From NCBI GenBank assembly GCA_035622335.1, contig DASPVO010000062.1:1-39084 (forward strand): a stretch of 39,084 nucleotides of DNA, in the 5' to 3' direction. This stretch comes from DATJAJ01 sp035622335. GTDB lineage: Archaea; Thermoproteota; Nitrososphaeria; Nitrososphaerales; Gagatemarchaeaceae. This document shows positions 14,816-22,769 of the stretch, piece by piece (the stretch's first letter is position 1; every line of letters starts with the position of its first letter). Made by a program: the position numbers and the translations under genes. The notes under the pieces were generated by a model that saw nothing but the letters and a program-made list of their open reading frames with translations, was not told the DNA's origin and searched no databases.

Positions 14816-15973
14816 TCATCTCTTCAGAATGATAACGGTCCCAACCTGAAGCTCGTCCCCCCAAGCCTGAGCCAGGCCCCGTCTCACGCTCTTCTTCACC
14901 TGCCTCTTTCCCGCCTCTCCCCTCAGCTGCCAGAAGAGCTCGCAGACCTTCATCGTCCCCGCGGCGGCGATGGGGTTCCCCACGCCGAGCAGCCCGCCCG
15001 AAGGGTTCACGGGGAGGTCGCCGTCCCGCTGGGTCACGCCCTCGCGCGTCAGCCTGGGGGCTTCCCCCTTGTCCGCGAGCAGCACGCCCTCCAAATGGTG
15101 GAGCTCCTTGTAGTCGAAGGGGTCGTAGACCTCGGCCAAGTCGATCTGTTTCTTTGGGTTCTCGACCCTGGCCATCCTGTACGCCATCCTCGCGGCCTGC
15201 TCGACGTACCTGGGGTAGTAGAGGTCACGGCTCGTCCAGTACTGGGTGTCGACGTTCCAGCCCACGCCGTCTATCCAGACCGGGTCGTCGGTGTACTTCC
15301 GTGCCACGTCCTCGGACGCGAGCATCACAGCGGCGGCCCCGTCCGATGTCGGCGAGACGTCCAGCCTCTTCACAGGCAGGCAGATGGGCTCGCTGTTCAT
15401 CACGTCGTCCACGGTTATCCTCGCGGGGAGCTGCGCGCAGGGGTGGTCCATCGCGTTCCCCTTGTTCTTGACTGAGACGAGCGCGATGTCCTCCTCCTTC
15501 ACGTTGTGGACCGCCATGTACCTCCTCATCTCGAGGGAGAAGATCCAGAGGAGTGTGACGCCGAGGGGCCTCTCCAGCGTGTGGTCGAAGATGCTCCAGA
15601 ATGCGTACTGAGGGTGGGGCCGGAGGGGCGACATCTTCTCCTCGCTCACGACGAGGCAGGTGTCGAACATCCCGGACGCGACGTGCCACCACCCCGCGAT
15701 GGGCGTGAAGACGCCCGTCCCGCCTCCCACGTAAACCCTGCTGTAGGGCCTGTTCGTGCCGCCCGCACCGTCCATCAGGTACTCGCCCTTCATGTGGACC
15801 CCGTCGAACGCGTCCGGCGCAGTCCCCATCACGACCGACTGCACGTCCTTGAACTCCATCCCGGCGGAGTCCATTGCCATCCTCCCCGCCTCGAAGGACA
15901 TCTCCCGGCCGGTCTCGAGCATCCTGCGCCTGAACTTCGTCATGCCCGCCCCTACCACCGCGACGCGCTTCAT
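14816..15973 (-). CDS. Thiolase-superfamily protein A, catalytic residues replaced
   Basis: 385 residues from ATG 15973, SCP2/acetoacetyl-CoA-thiolase-like fold: 'MKRVAVVGAGMTKF' start, 'VASGMFDTCLVVSEEKM', 'DGAAAVMLAS', 'NPSGGLLGVGNP', C-terminal 'GTVIIL'. Aligned by eye with archaeal acetoacetyl-CoA thiolases, the nucleophilic Cys is Gly84 ('VYVGGGTGVF'), the His of the HDAF motif is Tyr283 ('EVYDPF') and the His of GHP is Asn333 ('GVGNPI'). Thiolytic or Claisen chemistry is therefore unlikely. Known alternatives are structural subunits and the retro-aldolases of the Ltp2 type, which use tyrosines and a DUF35 partner. Its ATG overlaps the stop of gene B (ATGA), so A and B are co-translated and probably form a heteromer. 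The frame is open to 16387 but that part is antisense-free overlap with B and is not used. Confidence 0.85.
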   Translation of the reverse strand: MKRVAVVGAGMTKFRRRMLETGREMSFEAGRMAMDSAGMEFKDVQSVVMGTAPDAFDGVHMKGEYLMDGAGGTNRPYSRVYVGGGTGVFTPIAGWWHVASGMFDTCLVVSEEKMSPLRPHPQYAFWSIFDHTLERPLGVTLLWIFSLEMRRYMAVHNVKEEDIALVSVKNKGNAMDHPCAQLPARITVDDVMNSEPICLPVKRLDVSPTSDGAAAVMLASEDVARKYTDDPVWIDGVGWNVDTQYWTSRDLYYPRYVEQAARMAYRMARVENPKKQIDLAEVYDPFDYKELHHLEGVLLADKGEAPRLTREGVTQRDGDLPVNPSGGLLGVGNPIAAAGTMKVCELFWQLRGEAGKRQVKKSVRRGLAQAWGDELQVGTVIILKR

Positions 15974-17094
15974 GCCGACAGCACCGCCGCGGCGCCGGTC
16001 CCCGTCGGGTACCCCCTCCAGGACAGCGCGAGGGCCCTCTCGGCCTTGACCTGAGACGCCCCCGCCGTCCCCCTCAGCTGGAGGACGCACTCTAGCACCC
16101 TGTGAAGCCCCGACGCCTCTATCAGGTACCCGGTGCCCAGAGAGCCTCCGCTTGGGTTGAGCGTGGGAGAGCCCCGCTCCAGCACGTCCTCGACCTCCCT
16201 CTTCTCGAAACCAATCGCGAGCAGGTGCTCCAGGAGCTTGAAGGAGTAGGTGTCGTCCGCTTCTACCAGGTCGAGCGACGAACGTCCCCTGAGTCCGGCC
16301 TGCTTCAGGGCAGCCGCGCAGCAGTCGGCGGCGTAGCGGGGCTTCGCTAGCTCTCCGCCCTCCACCCAGGGCGTGGAAGACCTCCACGCCAGGCCGTCGA
16401 CGTAGACGGCGTCCTTCCTGTGCCTCCTGATCCAGCGTTCGGTGGCCAACACGACGACCACCCCCGCCTCGGCCGGCTCTGACTTGTCGAAGCGGAGAAG
16501 GGGAGACGAGACGGGGGGCGATTCTGCGATCTCCTTGAGACTGAGGCTCGCCCCGTAGCTCGCCCTCGCGCTCTTGAGCGCCGACTCTCTTTCGTTCTTC
16601 ACGACCATGCTGCAGTCGTCCCGGCCGAAGCCCGTCCTGTGCTGGAAGGCAGACATCTCCAGCCCCGCGAGGACGTCGTAGTTCGCGCCGGTGACCCTAA
16701 GCGATACCGGGTCGAGTGACAGGTTCTCGACGGCGACCTTGTCGAGCACGTCTGCGAGCTTGCTGTGCGCCTCCACCGCCACGACCTCCGCCACCCCCGA
16801 GCGAAGCTGCATGATGGCGTGTCCCATGCCCATAATGCCGTCTCCCGGCACTGTGCAGACAGGCCTCCTCGCGCCACCGACCTGGTCCGGCACCATCTCG
16901 TCAGTGATGCTCCACCCCTCCCAGAAGTCCTCCGTGCAGCAGATGAACGACCCGACCTCCTCCCTTGGGTCGACCCCGGCGTCAAGGTAAGCTTTCGAGG
17001 CAGCCTGGAACATCAGCTCCCTCGTGGAGATGTCTGCGATGGAGGGACGGAAACCCTCGTACCCGACGCCGACGATCCCGACCCTATCGGCCAA
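15970..17094 (-). CDS. Thiolase-superfamily protein B, catalytic residues replaced
   Basis: 374 residues from TTG 17094, which has a TATA box 26 nt upstream. Fold signatures are clear: 'ADRVGIVGVGYEGF', 'RSGVAEVVAVEAHSK', 'AEAGVVVVLATE', 'LNPSGGSLGTGYL', C-terminal 'GTGAAAVLSA'. The nucleophile position falls at Pro83/Gly84 ('CTVPGDGIMG'), the HDAF His is Asp280 ('EADDTY') and the GHP His is Tyr323 ('GTGYLI'). It is thus degenerate in a way complementary to protein A, which has Tyr at the first His position. B is the first gene of the B-A unit (4-nt overlap). Substrate unknown; an acyl-CoA ligand is expected from the fold and the nearby ligase and DUF35 genes. Confidence 0.83.
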   Translation of the reverse strand: MADRVGIVGVGYEGFRPSIADISTRELMFQAASKAYLDAGVDPREEVGSFICCTEDFWEGWSITDEMVPDQVGGARRPVCTVPGDGIMGMGHAIMQLRSGVAEVVAVEAHSKLADVLDKVAVENLSLDPVSLRVTGANYDVLAGLEMSAFQHRTGFGRDDCSMVVKNERESALKSARASYGASLSLKEIAESPPVSSPLLRFDKSEPAEAGVVVVLATERWIRRHRKDAVYVDGLAWRSSTPWVEGGELAKPRYAADCCAAALKQAGLRGRSSLDLVEADDTYSFKLLEHLLAIGFEKREVEDVLERGSPTLNPSGGSLGTGYLIEASGLHRVLECVLQLRGTAGASQVKAERALALSWRGYPTGTGAAAVLSA

Positions 17095-17114
17095 TGCCCG
17101 ACCTCAAGCCCACT

Positions 17115-17125
17115 TCCTAATTATC
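17115..17125 (-). promoter_or_regulatory. TATA box of the thiolase-fold B-A unit
   Basis: The minus strand reads cgataattagg, centred 26 nt before TTG 17094. It sits in the 35-nt gap after the stop of the CPBP gene, so the B-A unit is separable from the operon upstream. Confidence 0.55.
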
Positions 17126-17130
17126 GCTTT

Positions 17131-17751
17131 TCATCGTATGGGAAAGAGCAGGAAGATCAGGACGTCCCAGACGAAGTGGCTCACGACGTTCGAGCTGAGC
17201 TCCTTCGCGAAGCGGTTGTCGACCCCCCACACGGAGTCTGCGATGAACGTGGTCACGACCCAGAGAGGGTTGAGCGTGGTCACGTGGATGGCGGCATCGA
17301 CGAGCGCGGAGGAGAAGGGTGCGAAGCGTCCCGTCCGAGCCAGGGGCCCGTTCTGGAGGTAGCCGCGGAAGAAGGCCTCGTAGCCCACCGCGTCGAACGC
17401 GAGCACGCCGACCTGCACCCACGCGGGGTTGGAGGGGGAAGCGATGAGGGCGTAGATGGTCCCCTCGTTCGACTGCGACACCCCGAACGGGTGCAGGGCC
17501 GCTATCCCCGCGTTGCCCGCGTAGAAGATGAAGTAGAGCAGGACCGCTGCCGCGAGGCCCAGGGCGATCGACCTGACGGAGGGCTTGAACCTACCGGAGA
17601 GCGCTCCGAGCCTCCACGCTGCGACGAACATGACGGACGTGGCGAAGTAGGCGGCGGGTATGAAGTACTTCGACGGCGCGACGAACATCAGGACCATCGA
17701 GGCGACGACCGCCAGCGACCAACACGGCCATCCTCTGCGCGACTCGGCCAT
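17131..17751 (-). CDS. CPBP-family intramembrane protease-like protein (first Glu missing)
   Basis: 206 residues from ATG 17751 with gaggag 5 nt upstream; an in-frame TTG at 17769 would add six residues. About six membrane segments. The CPBP/Abi (CAAX protease-like) motifs are recognisable but altered: EExxxR is 'YEAFFRG' (Tyr124-Glu125...Arg129), the second motif contributes His156 ('DAAIHVTTL') and the third His192 ('SHFVWD'). Because the first glutamate of the pair normally acts in catalysis, activity is uncertain. It is the last gene of the LLM-UbiA-CPBP operon, 34 nt after ubiA. Its role with a prenyltransferase may be membrane-lipid or prenyl-protein related, which is only inference. 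Confidence 0.72.
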   Translation of the reverse strand: MAESRRGWPCWSLAVVASMVLMFVAPSKYFIPAAYFATSVMFVAAWRLGALSGRFKPSVRSIALGLAAAVLLYFIFYAGNAGIAALHPFGVSQSNEGTIYALIASPSNPAWVQVGVLAFDAVGYEAFFRGYLQNGPLARTGRFAPFSSALVDAAIHVTTLNPLWVVTTFIADSVWGVDNRFAKELSSNVVSHFVWDVLIFLLFPIR

Positions 17752-17756
17752 CGATG

Positions 17757-17762
17757 CTCCTC
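17757..17762 (-). promoter_or_regulatory. Shine-Dalgarno site deciding the CPBP start
   Basis: The minus strand reads gaggag, 5 nt before ATG 17751. It favours this start over the upstream TTG at 17769. Confidence 0.5.
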
Positions 17763-17785
17763 GCTGCAAAGGGCAACAAGGGGAG

Positions 17786-18691
17786 CTAAAGAACTAGGCC
17801 CAGGGCGAGGAGGAGGCTGAACAGGACCGAGTGGGCGAACGCGAGCATGGTCCTCGCCCCGTATTCCGGTGGAGCCCTCACCTTGCCCTCGAGGTCGGCC
17901 AGCTTCAGGAAGACGGGGAGAGCGAGGAGAACCAGCAGACTCGACAGGGGCGCCACGCGGGTGACCACAGCGAGGACGATGATGGAGTAGGCCACGACGC
18001 CGAGGTAGGTGAAGAGCCTCGCAGCCGCCGACCTCCCGAGCACCACGGTCAGGGTCCTCTTCCCGGCGCGCTCGTAGACGTCGTAGAATATCATGTCGTG
18101 CGAGATCAGGACGTCCGTCGTTAGGATGCCCGTTGGTAGCGAGAGGAGCACGGGGAGGAGAGAGAGCGACCTCGTCATCACGTAGTACGTCCCGAGGGCG
18201 GGGATCGGCCCGAAGGAGAGCATTATGGAGAGCTCCCCAAGCCCGCCTCCTCTGTAGTCCAGCTTCAGCGGGGGGGCCGTGTAGAAGTAGCTCAGGGCTA
18301 TCCCAGCCGCTGCGATAAGGATCGCCCACCAGCCGACCACGAATGAGAGGTAGAGGCCGATCGCCACGCTCAGGGCGTACAGGGCGGAGGAAGTCGCGTA
18401 CGCCCTCCCGACCGAGACCACGCCCCTGGCTATCGGTTTCCAGCCCGGGGCGTCCTTGGGGAGCATCTCCTCCGCGAGCTTGTCGGTTCCGTTGAGGTAG
18501 TCGTAGACGTCGTCGATCCCGTTCGCGGCCAGGTGGAGGGTGGCCGACCCCAGCAGGACGAGCAAGAGGTACCACGGCTGGAACGCGGAAGCCGCGTGCC
18601 ACGCGACCGCCGCGCCGACCAGGACCGGGGAGACTATCACCGGTAGGAACTGCACGCGTAGAAGGCGGGGAAGCGACCCGAGGCCGCTCAT
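17786..18691 (-). CDS. UbiA-family prenyltransferase, MenA-like
   Basis: 301 residues with eight or nine membrane segments. First Asp-rich motif 'NGIDDVYDYLNGTD' at 57-70 and second 'HDMIFYDVYERAGKRTL' near 198-214 (D199, D204) bind the Mg2+-prenyl diphosphate. The 'YERAGKRTLTVVLG' wording is closest to MenA (1,4-dihydroxy-2-naphthoate polyprenyltransferase), giving a menaquinone-type product; archaeal lipid or other quinone UbiA enzymes are alternatives. Its ATG overlaps the stop of the LLM oxidoreductase gene (ATGA at 18688-18691), so both come from one mRNA. A quinone would be the natural acceptor for the EtfD-like protein encoded at 24450-26465. Confidence 0.88.
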   Translation of the reverse strand: MSGLGSLPRLLRVQFLPVIVSPVLVGAAVAWHAASAFQPWYLLLVLLGSATLHLAANGIDDVYDYLNGTDKLAEEMLPKDAPGWKPIARGVVSVGRAYATSSALYALSVAIGLYLSFVVGWWAILIAAAGIALSYFYTAPPLKLDYRGGGLGELSIMLSFGPIPALGTYYVMTRSLSLLPVLLSLPTGILTTDVLISHDMIFYDVYERAGKRTLTVVLGRSAAARLFTYLGVVAYSIIVLAVVTRVAPLSSLLVLLALPVFLKLADLEGKVRAPPEYGARTMLAFAHSVLFSLLLALGLVL

Positions 18692-19680
18692 CTCGAGGCG
18701 GGCGCCAGCGACTGGATCGCGAAGTCCACGTCGCCGATGGGCATGATCACGGGCAGCGTCACCCCCGCCTTGACGTACTGGGAGATCCTCTCCTTCACGT
18801 GGTCTGGCGTGCCCGTTAGCGTCAGCACTTCCACCGCTTCGTCGGGTATCGACCTCTTCGCGAGGGGCACGTCTCCCTTCCTCCAGGCTTCCTTCATCGG
18901 AGCAAGCCTCTCCTCGCTCAGACCGTATGGAAGGAGGACCTCCGGCCTGACGACCTCGGCGAGCTGGTAGTCGAAGAAGTAGTAGTCTTTCACGGCCTGC
19001 GCAGCCCTGGCTGGGTCTTTGTCGACTGAAGCGAGCATGTAGGACGCCCTCTCCGGGGTCCGGCCCGAGAGCGATTCTCCCCTCCTGACGTGTTCCACCA
19101 TCCGCTCGGTCCCCCAGACCGTGTTGAGCGCGGGCGACAAGATCAGCCCGTCGGCGACCGTGGCCGCGTACTCCAGCGTCTTGGGAGAGAGCGAGGCGAC
19201 GTAGATGGGGACGGGCGAGGGGAGCTTGAAGCCCATCTGCAGGTTGTGGACCTTGAAGAACTCGCCATCGAAGTCGATCTTGCCCCCAGACCAGACCTGC
19301 TGGACGACCTGGATGTACTCCTTCAGCCTGCGCAGCGGTCTCGTCTTCTCGACCGGGAAGATCTGGTGGCCGATGAGGGGTATGGTGGGAAAGCTGCCCA
19401 GGCCCAGTCCCAGGATCACCCTTCCGCCCGAGAGCTCGGAGAGCGAGCCGAACGTGGCCGCCGTGGTGACGGGATGTCGCGTGAACGTGTTGATTATCCC
19501 GGACCCGAGCCTTATCCTCGTCGTCGACAGCGCCATAGAAGCGAGGTAGGTCACAGTGTCCCTCTGGAACAGGCTCTCGTGCATCCAGAGGGAGTCGAAT
19601 CCGGCCGCCTCAGCCTTCGTCGAGAGGTGTATTCCGTCTCTGGCGGAGAAGACAGGGTTGAAACCTACCGCGAGCCGCAC
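18688..19680 (-). CDS. LLM-class oxidoreductase (F420-dependent, Mer-like)
   Basis: 330 residues from GTG 19680. The TIM-barrel luciferase-like monooxygenase family is evident from 'AEAAGFDSLWMHESLF', 'IRLGSGIINTFTRHPVTTAA', 'LSGGRVILGLGLGSF' and 'PVPIYVASLSPKTLEYA'. Archaeal members usually use coenzyme F420 (methylene-H4MPT reductase and F420-dependent dehydrogenases); the substrate here is unknown. An in-frame GTG at 19692 is possible, but the TATA-like gtaattag (19702-19709) lies 25 nt before 19680 and a gggtgg stretch fits as ribosome site. It opens an operon with the UbiA and CPBP genes, so a redox step in prenylated quinone or lipid synthesis is a reasonable guess. Confidence 0.88.
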   Translation of the reverse strand: MRLAVGFNPVFSARDGIHLSTKAEAAGFDSLWMHESLFQRDTVTYLASMALSTTRIRLGSGIINTFTRHPVTTAATFGSLSELSGGRVILGLGLGSFPTIPLIGHQIFPVEKTRPLRRLKEYIQVVQQVWSGGKIDFDGEFFKVHNLQMGFKLPSPVPIYVASLSPKTLEYAATVADGLILSPALNTVWGTERMVEHVRRGESLSGRTPERASYMLASVDKDPARAAQAVKDYYFFDYQLAEVVRPEVLLPYGLSEERLAPMKEAWRKGDVPLAKRSIPDEAVEVLTLTGTPDHVKERISQYVKAGVTLPVIMPIGDVDFAIQSLAPASR

Positions 19681-19701
19681 ATGTCTTACCACCCATCAGT
19701 G

Positions 19702-19709
19702 GTAATTAG
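19702..19709 (-). promoter_or_regulatory. TATA box of the LLM-UbiA-CPBP operon
   Basis: The minus strand reads ctaattac, centred 25 nt before GTG 19680, just after the stop of the TrmB-like gene. Confidence 0.45.
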
Positions 19710-19718
19710 GCGTTTTCT

Positions 19719-20486
19719 TCAGGAGCGGACGGGCCTCGCCGCCCTCCAGACCTGTCCCAGTGAGTGGGTCATGGAGACAGCGAAGGAGGCGTCCTTCACC
19801 CAGACCGCGACCGCCCCGAAAGACTCGTCGCTTCCGCGCGCCGGGACCCCAAAGATTACCGACTCGTCGCCCGTCATCACGTCGAGGACGGCCGCGCTCG
19901 ACCTTCTCACCGAAGCTCCTATCGAGTCCAGAGCTTTCATGTCCGACGCAGAGAGTGCCGCGCCCACGGGGACGAGTATGTCCACGCGCCTTCCGGCGCT
20001 CGCTTCAGACAGGTAGCGTAGGAAGAGACCCTTTGCCTCCAAACCCTTCCTCACCATCAAGTATACGTGTCCCGAGCCCCCGAGGACCTCCGCGAACGCC
20101 GCTGCGATCGCCTCTACCCCTCTCAGCATGACCGGCTCAGACTCTTGTTTCTTGGAGTAGAGAGGCTCCAGCGCCTCCACGAGCCTCTTCGACGCGGCCT
20201 CTCTTCTGGACTGGGATTCGCCGAAGTCCCTGGCGAGCGCCTCGACTCTGGACTTCAGTGCAACCGACGGCCTCACCGCGGCGAATGCGCCTAGAGCGTC
20301 GTTCGCGAAACCCTTCTGGCACAGACTCCTGAGCGTGTCGTACGTCCGGGGAAGAGGGACCCCCGAGGAAGCCGCGGCCTCCTTGGGCTTCTTGGGCCCC
20401 GAAAGGAGCGCAAGGTACACCCGCGATTCGTACGAGTTCAGGCCGAAAGCCTCCCGAAGGTCTACCTCGCTCCTCGTTGAGGTCAT
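19719..20486 (-). CDS. TrmB-family transcriptional regulator
   Basis: 255 residues. The N-terminal winged helix 'FGLNSYESRVYLALLSGPKKPKEAAASSGVPL' followed by 'RTYDTLRSLCQKGF' (residues about 14-60) is the TrmB DNA-binding domain. A helical linker (75-110) leads to a C-terminal alpha/beta domain like the phospholipase-D-like sensing half of TrmB-type proteins ('PVMLRGVEAIAAAFAEVL', 'VDILVPVG'). Such regulators sense sugars or other small molecules. The start ATG overlaps the stop of the MmgE/PrpD gene (ATGA at 20483-20486), so it probably controls its own operon and perhaps the LLM operon starting 39 nt downstream. Ligand unknown. Confidence 0.87.
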   Translation of the reverse strand: MTSTRSEVDLREAFGLNSYESRVYLALLSGPKKPKEAAASSGVPLPRTYDTLRSLCQKGFANDALGAFAAVRPSVALKSRVEALARDFGESQSRREAASKRLVEALEPLYSKKQESEPVMLRGVEAIAAAFAEVLGGSGHVYLMVRKGLEAKGLFLRYLSEASAGRRVDILVPVGAALSASDMKALDSIGASVRRSSAAVLDVMTGDESVIFGVPARGSDESFGAVAVWVKDASFAVSMTHSLGQVWRAARPVRS

Positions 20487-21910
20487 CTAATTGCCAGGAG
20501 AGAGACTATCCCTCCGATTTCATTGGCTTCCTCGATGTTCCAGAGCACGTCCAAGACCTTCTTCCTTCTGGACGCGCTCAGCGTCTTTCTGGTGAGCCTG
20601 GCGAACTTCTCCTCGACCTCATCGTCGCGCATCGGGTTTAGCGGGTGCCCCTTCGGGATCACGACCTGCGAGCTGAGCCTTCTCCCGTCCCTCGTGGTCA
20701 CGGTAACCCGGTTCGCGATGCCGCGCGCGGGGTAGAGCCTGGTGAGCCTGGGATCTTCCTTTACCTCGGTCTTGTCGACGATATCGAGTAGCTCGCGCGA
20801 CCTCAGCCTGGCACGGGTGTAGCTCTCGTTGGTGACGGAACCCTCCACCAGCGCGGTGGCCACGATGAAAGGGAGGCTGTGGTCCGCGGTCTCCTTTGTC
20901 TTGGGCCTCCACTTCTCACGGTCCTTCCCGAGGATGCTGTAACCGGCTTCGTGAGTCTCTATCAGTATGGACTTGATTTCTGTGATTTCGCTGACCCTGC
21001 TCCTGAGGTCGAGCGCAGCCCAGACAGCGCTCTGAGAGTGGTACTCGGCCGGCCAATACTTGATGTAGGTGTCGGTGAGCCTGAAGCGTCGCCCACTCCC
21101 CCCGAAGCTGGCGGTGTTCAGCCGAAACGGCCCCGAGACCTGCCTGAAGAATCCCATCTCGCCCTCGAAGATCGGCGCCGGCCCGTTCAGTCCCTCCCTG
21201 GCGAGAGAAGCGGCGAAGACTCCGTTTCTCGCGGCGTTTGCGAAGGACGCCCCTTTCCAGTCCGACAGCTCACCCGCTCTCACCTGTCTCATGGCTATGT
21301 GGGAGTTGAGTGCGATGTTGACCGACTGGGCCGCCATCTCGACGCCCGACCCCATCAGCCTGCTCGACGCGAGCGCCGTCGAGACGAGACCGTAATTGAC
21401 GTGATCCCAGCCCCTTCGCCTGAGCTCCGCGGCGTCGCAGAGCCTGCACTGCAGCTCGTAGGCGACGACGATCGAGGCGAGTAGTTCCTCACCACCCGAG
21501 CCCACTGCTTCCGCAACGGCGAGGCACGCTGAGATGTTGTCGCTGGGGTGGGCGGGTTCCTTGGAGAGATAGGTGTCGTTGTAGTCGAAGTACCTCACCA
21601 TGAAGCCGTTCACGAAGGCCGCGAGGTCCGGGGAGGTCCTCTCCCGAGTTCCCAAGAGCGTCGAGCTCCTGGACGACTTCACGCGAGACGCGACCTTCCT
21701 CACCCGAGTCAGGGGCTCAACTCCGAATGCCCCCATGGCACAGCCGAGGGCGTCTATGATCCTGCCCTTCGCCTGGTGTCGCGTCGCATCGTCTACGTCC
21801 TTGAGCTTCAGCGAGAGAGAGTAGTCAGCGAGGCGGTGGGCTAGGTCCAACGTGTGTCCACGGCTGCTCTCGTCCGTGTTATCAGGGTTGCCGCGATTCA
21901 CGAGAATCAT
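20483..21910 (-). CDS. MmgE/PrpD family protein (2-methylcitrate dehydratase-like)
   Basis: 475 residues as given from ATG 21910. Signatures: 'AKGRIIDALGCAMGAFG', 'AAFVNGFMVRYFDYNDTYL' with 'AHPSDNISACLAVAEA', 'WDHVNYGLVSTALASSRLMG', and 'KYWPAEYHSQSAVWAALDLR'. The family includes 2-methylcitrate dehydratase, cis-aconitate decarboxylase and related enzymes acting on tricarboxylates; the exact reaction is open. No methylcitrate synthase or lyase gene is in view, although an HpcH/HpaI aldolase lies 1.8 kb away. No good TATA box precedes 21910; gataac near 21876-21887 and the family alignment starting at 'TLDLAH' make TTG 21850 a possible true start (455 residues). First gene of a two-gene operon with the TrmB-like regulator. 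Confidence 0.88.
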   Translation of the reverse strand: MILVNRGNPDNTDESSRGHTLDLAHRLADYSLSLKLKDVDDATRHQAKGRIIDALGCAMGAFGVEPLTRVRKVASRVKSSRSSTLLGTRERTSPDLAAFVNGFMVRYFDYNDTYLSKEPAHPSDNISACLAVAEAVGSGGEELLASIVVAYELQCRLCDAAELRRRGWDHVNYGLVSTALASSRLMGSGVEMAAQSVNIALNSHIAMRQVRAGELSDWKGASFANAARNGVFAASLAREGLNGPAPIFEGEMGFFRQVSGPFRLNTASFGGSGRRFRLTDTYIKYWPAEYHSQSAVWAALDLRSRVSEITEIKSILIETHEAGYSILGKDREKWRPKTKETADHSLPFIVATALVEGSVTNESYTRARLRSRELLDIVDKTEVKEDPRLTRLYPARGIANRVTVTTRDGRRLSSQVVIPKGHPLNPMRDDEVEEKFARLTRKTLSASRRKKVLDVLWNIEEANEIGGIVSLLAIR

Positions 21911-21974
21911 TAAATCAGCCCGGAAGGGAGTTCGTTCAGGTCCTTTCGCTGTTCGCCTTTTTCAGAGATCCCCG

Positions 21975-21981
21975 CAATAAC
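21975..21981 (+). promoter_or_regulatory. TATA box of etfBA
   Basis: caataac is centred 24 nt before ATG 22002 in the 91-nt divergent spacer with the MmgE/PrpD gene. Confidence 0.45.
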
Positions 21982-22001
21982 GTGCGCAGAGTTCGGTCGG
22001 C

Positions 22002-22769
22002 ATGAAGGTAGCCGTGTGCGTCAAGCAGGCCGTCGACGAAACTGACCTCAGGGTCGACTCCTCCGGCGCGCCGATGGTCTCCGCCGCCTCGACCAAGGTG
22101 AGCGTCTTCGACAAGAACGCGGTCGAGGAAGCCCTGAGGCTGAAGGCGAAGGCCGGAGGCGAGGTCGTCGTGTTCTGTCTCGGGCCTCCCGAGGCTAGGA
22201 AGACGATCAAGGAGGTGCTAGCGATGGGCGCCGACAGGGCGGTGCACGTCGTGGGGGACGCGGGCTCGGTCGACTCGATGTCGACGTCGTATCTGTTGGC
22301 AAAGGCGATAAGGCGCTGGGGTCCCTTCGACGCCGTCCTCTGCGCGGAGGGTTCCTCCGACACCTACAGCGGGCAGGTCCCTCCCATGTTGAGCGAGTGG
22401 CTCTCTCTCCCGTTCCTCGGCTACGCGAAGAGGGTCGAAATCGGTGCCTCCACGGTCACGGCCGAACTTTCGCTTGAGGACAGGGTGGAGACGGTCGAAG
22501 CTCCTATTCCGTTCCTTGCCTCCGTCGTCAGCGAGATAAACGAGCCACGGTACCCGACCCTGATCCAGATCATGCAGGCTTCGAAGAAACAGGTGGAGGA
22601 GGTCCCAGCCGTTGACCTCGCGGGGGGAGAGCTCCCTCGTGCCACGAGTGTCACGAGCTTGACGGCCCTGTCGATGGACAGGAAGAGGATCATTTTCTCG
22701 GGACCTCCCGAGGAGGCCGCGAAGAAGCTGTTGGATGCGCTGAGAGGCGAGGGAGTGATACAAAAGTGA
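22002..22769 (+). CDS. etfB: Electron transfer flavoprotein beta subunit
   Basis: 255 residues, standard length. Begins 'MKVAVCVKQAVDETDLRVD' with the adenosine-nucleotide alpha-hydrolase fold; 'VFDKNAVEEALRLKAKAGGEVVVF', 'MGADRAVHV', 'GPFDAVLCAEGSSDTYSGQVPPMLSEWL' and 'VSEINEPRYPTLIQIMQA' are EtfB signatures. With EtfA it accepts electrons from flavin dehydrogenases such as acyl-CoA dehydrogenases and passes them to a quinone oxidoreductase. The stop overlaps the GTG start of etfA (GTGA at 22766-22769). Whether this pair is a simple or a bifurcating ETF cannot be settled by eye. Confidence 0.94.
   Translation: MKVAVCVKQAVDETDLRVDSSGAPMVSAASTKVSVFDKNAVEEALRLKAKAGGEVVVFCLGPPEARKTIKEVLAMGADRAVHVVGDAGSVDSMSTSYLLAKAIRRWGPFDAVLCAEGSSDTYSGQVPPMLSEWLSLPFLGYAKRVEIGASTVTAELSLEDRVETVEAPIPFLASVVSEINEPRYPTLIQIMQASKKQVEEVPAVDLAGGELPRATSVTSLTALSMDRKRIIFSGPPEEAAKKLLDALRGEGVIQK

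Noticed and set aside
14816..15973. Calling protein A an acetyl-CoA acetyltransferase
   Set aside because: The nucleophilic cysteine and both histidines are replaced, so the standard thiolase reaction is not supported.
15974..16387. Upstream extension of the thiolase-fold A frame
   Set aside because: It lies wholly inside gene B in another frame, with Arg/Gly-rich low-complexity product; A starts at the ATGA overlap.
16765..17820. 351-codon plus-strand open frame
   Set aside because: Antisense to thiolase-fold B and the CPBP gene; no signatures.
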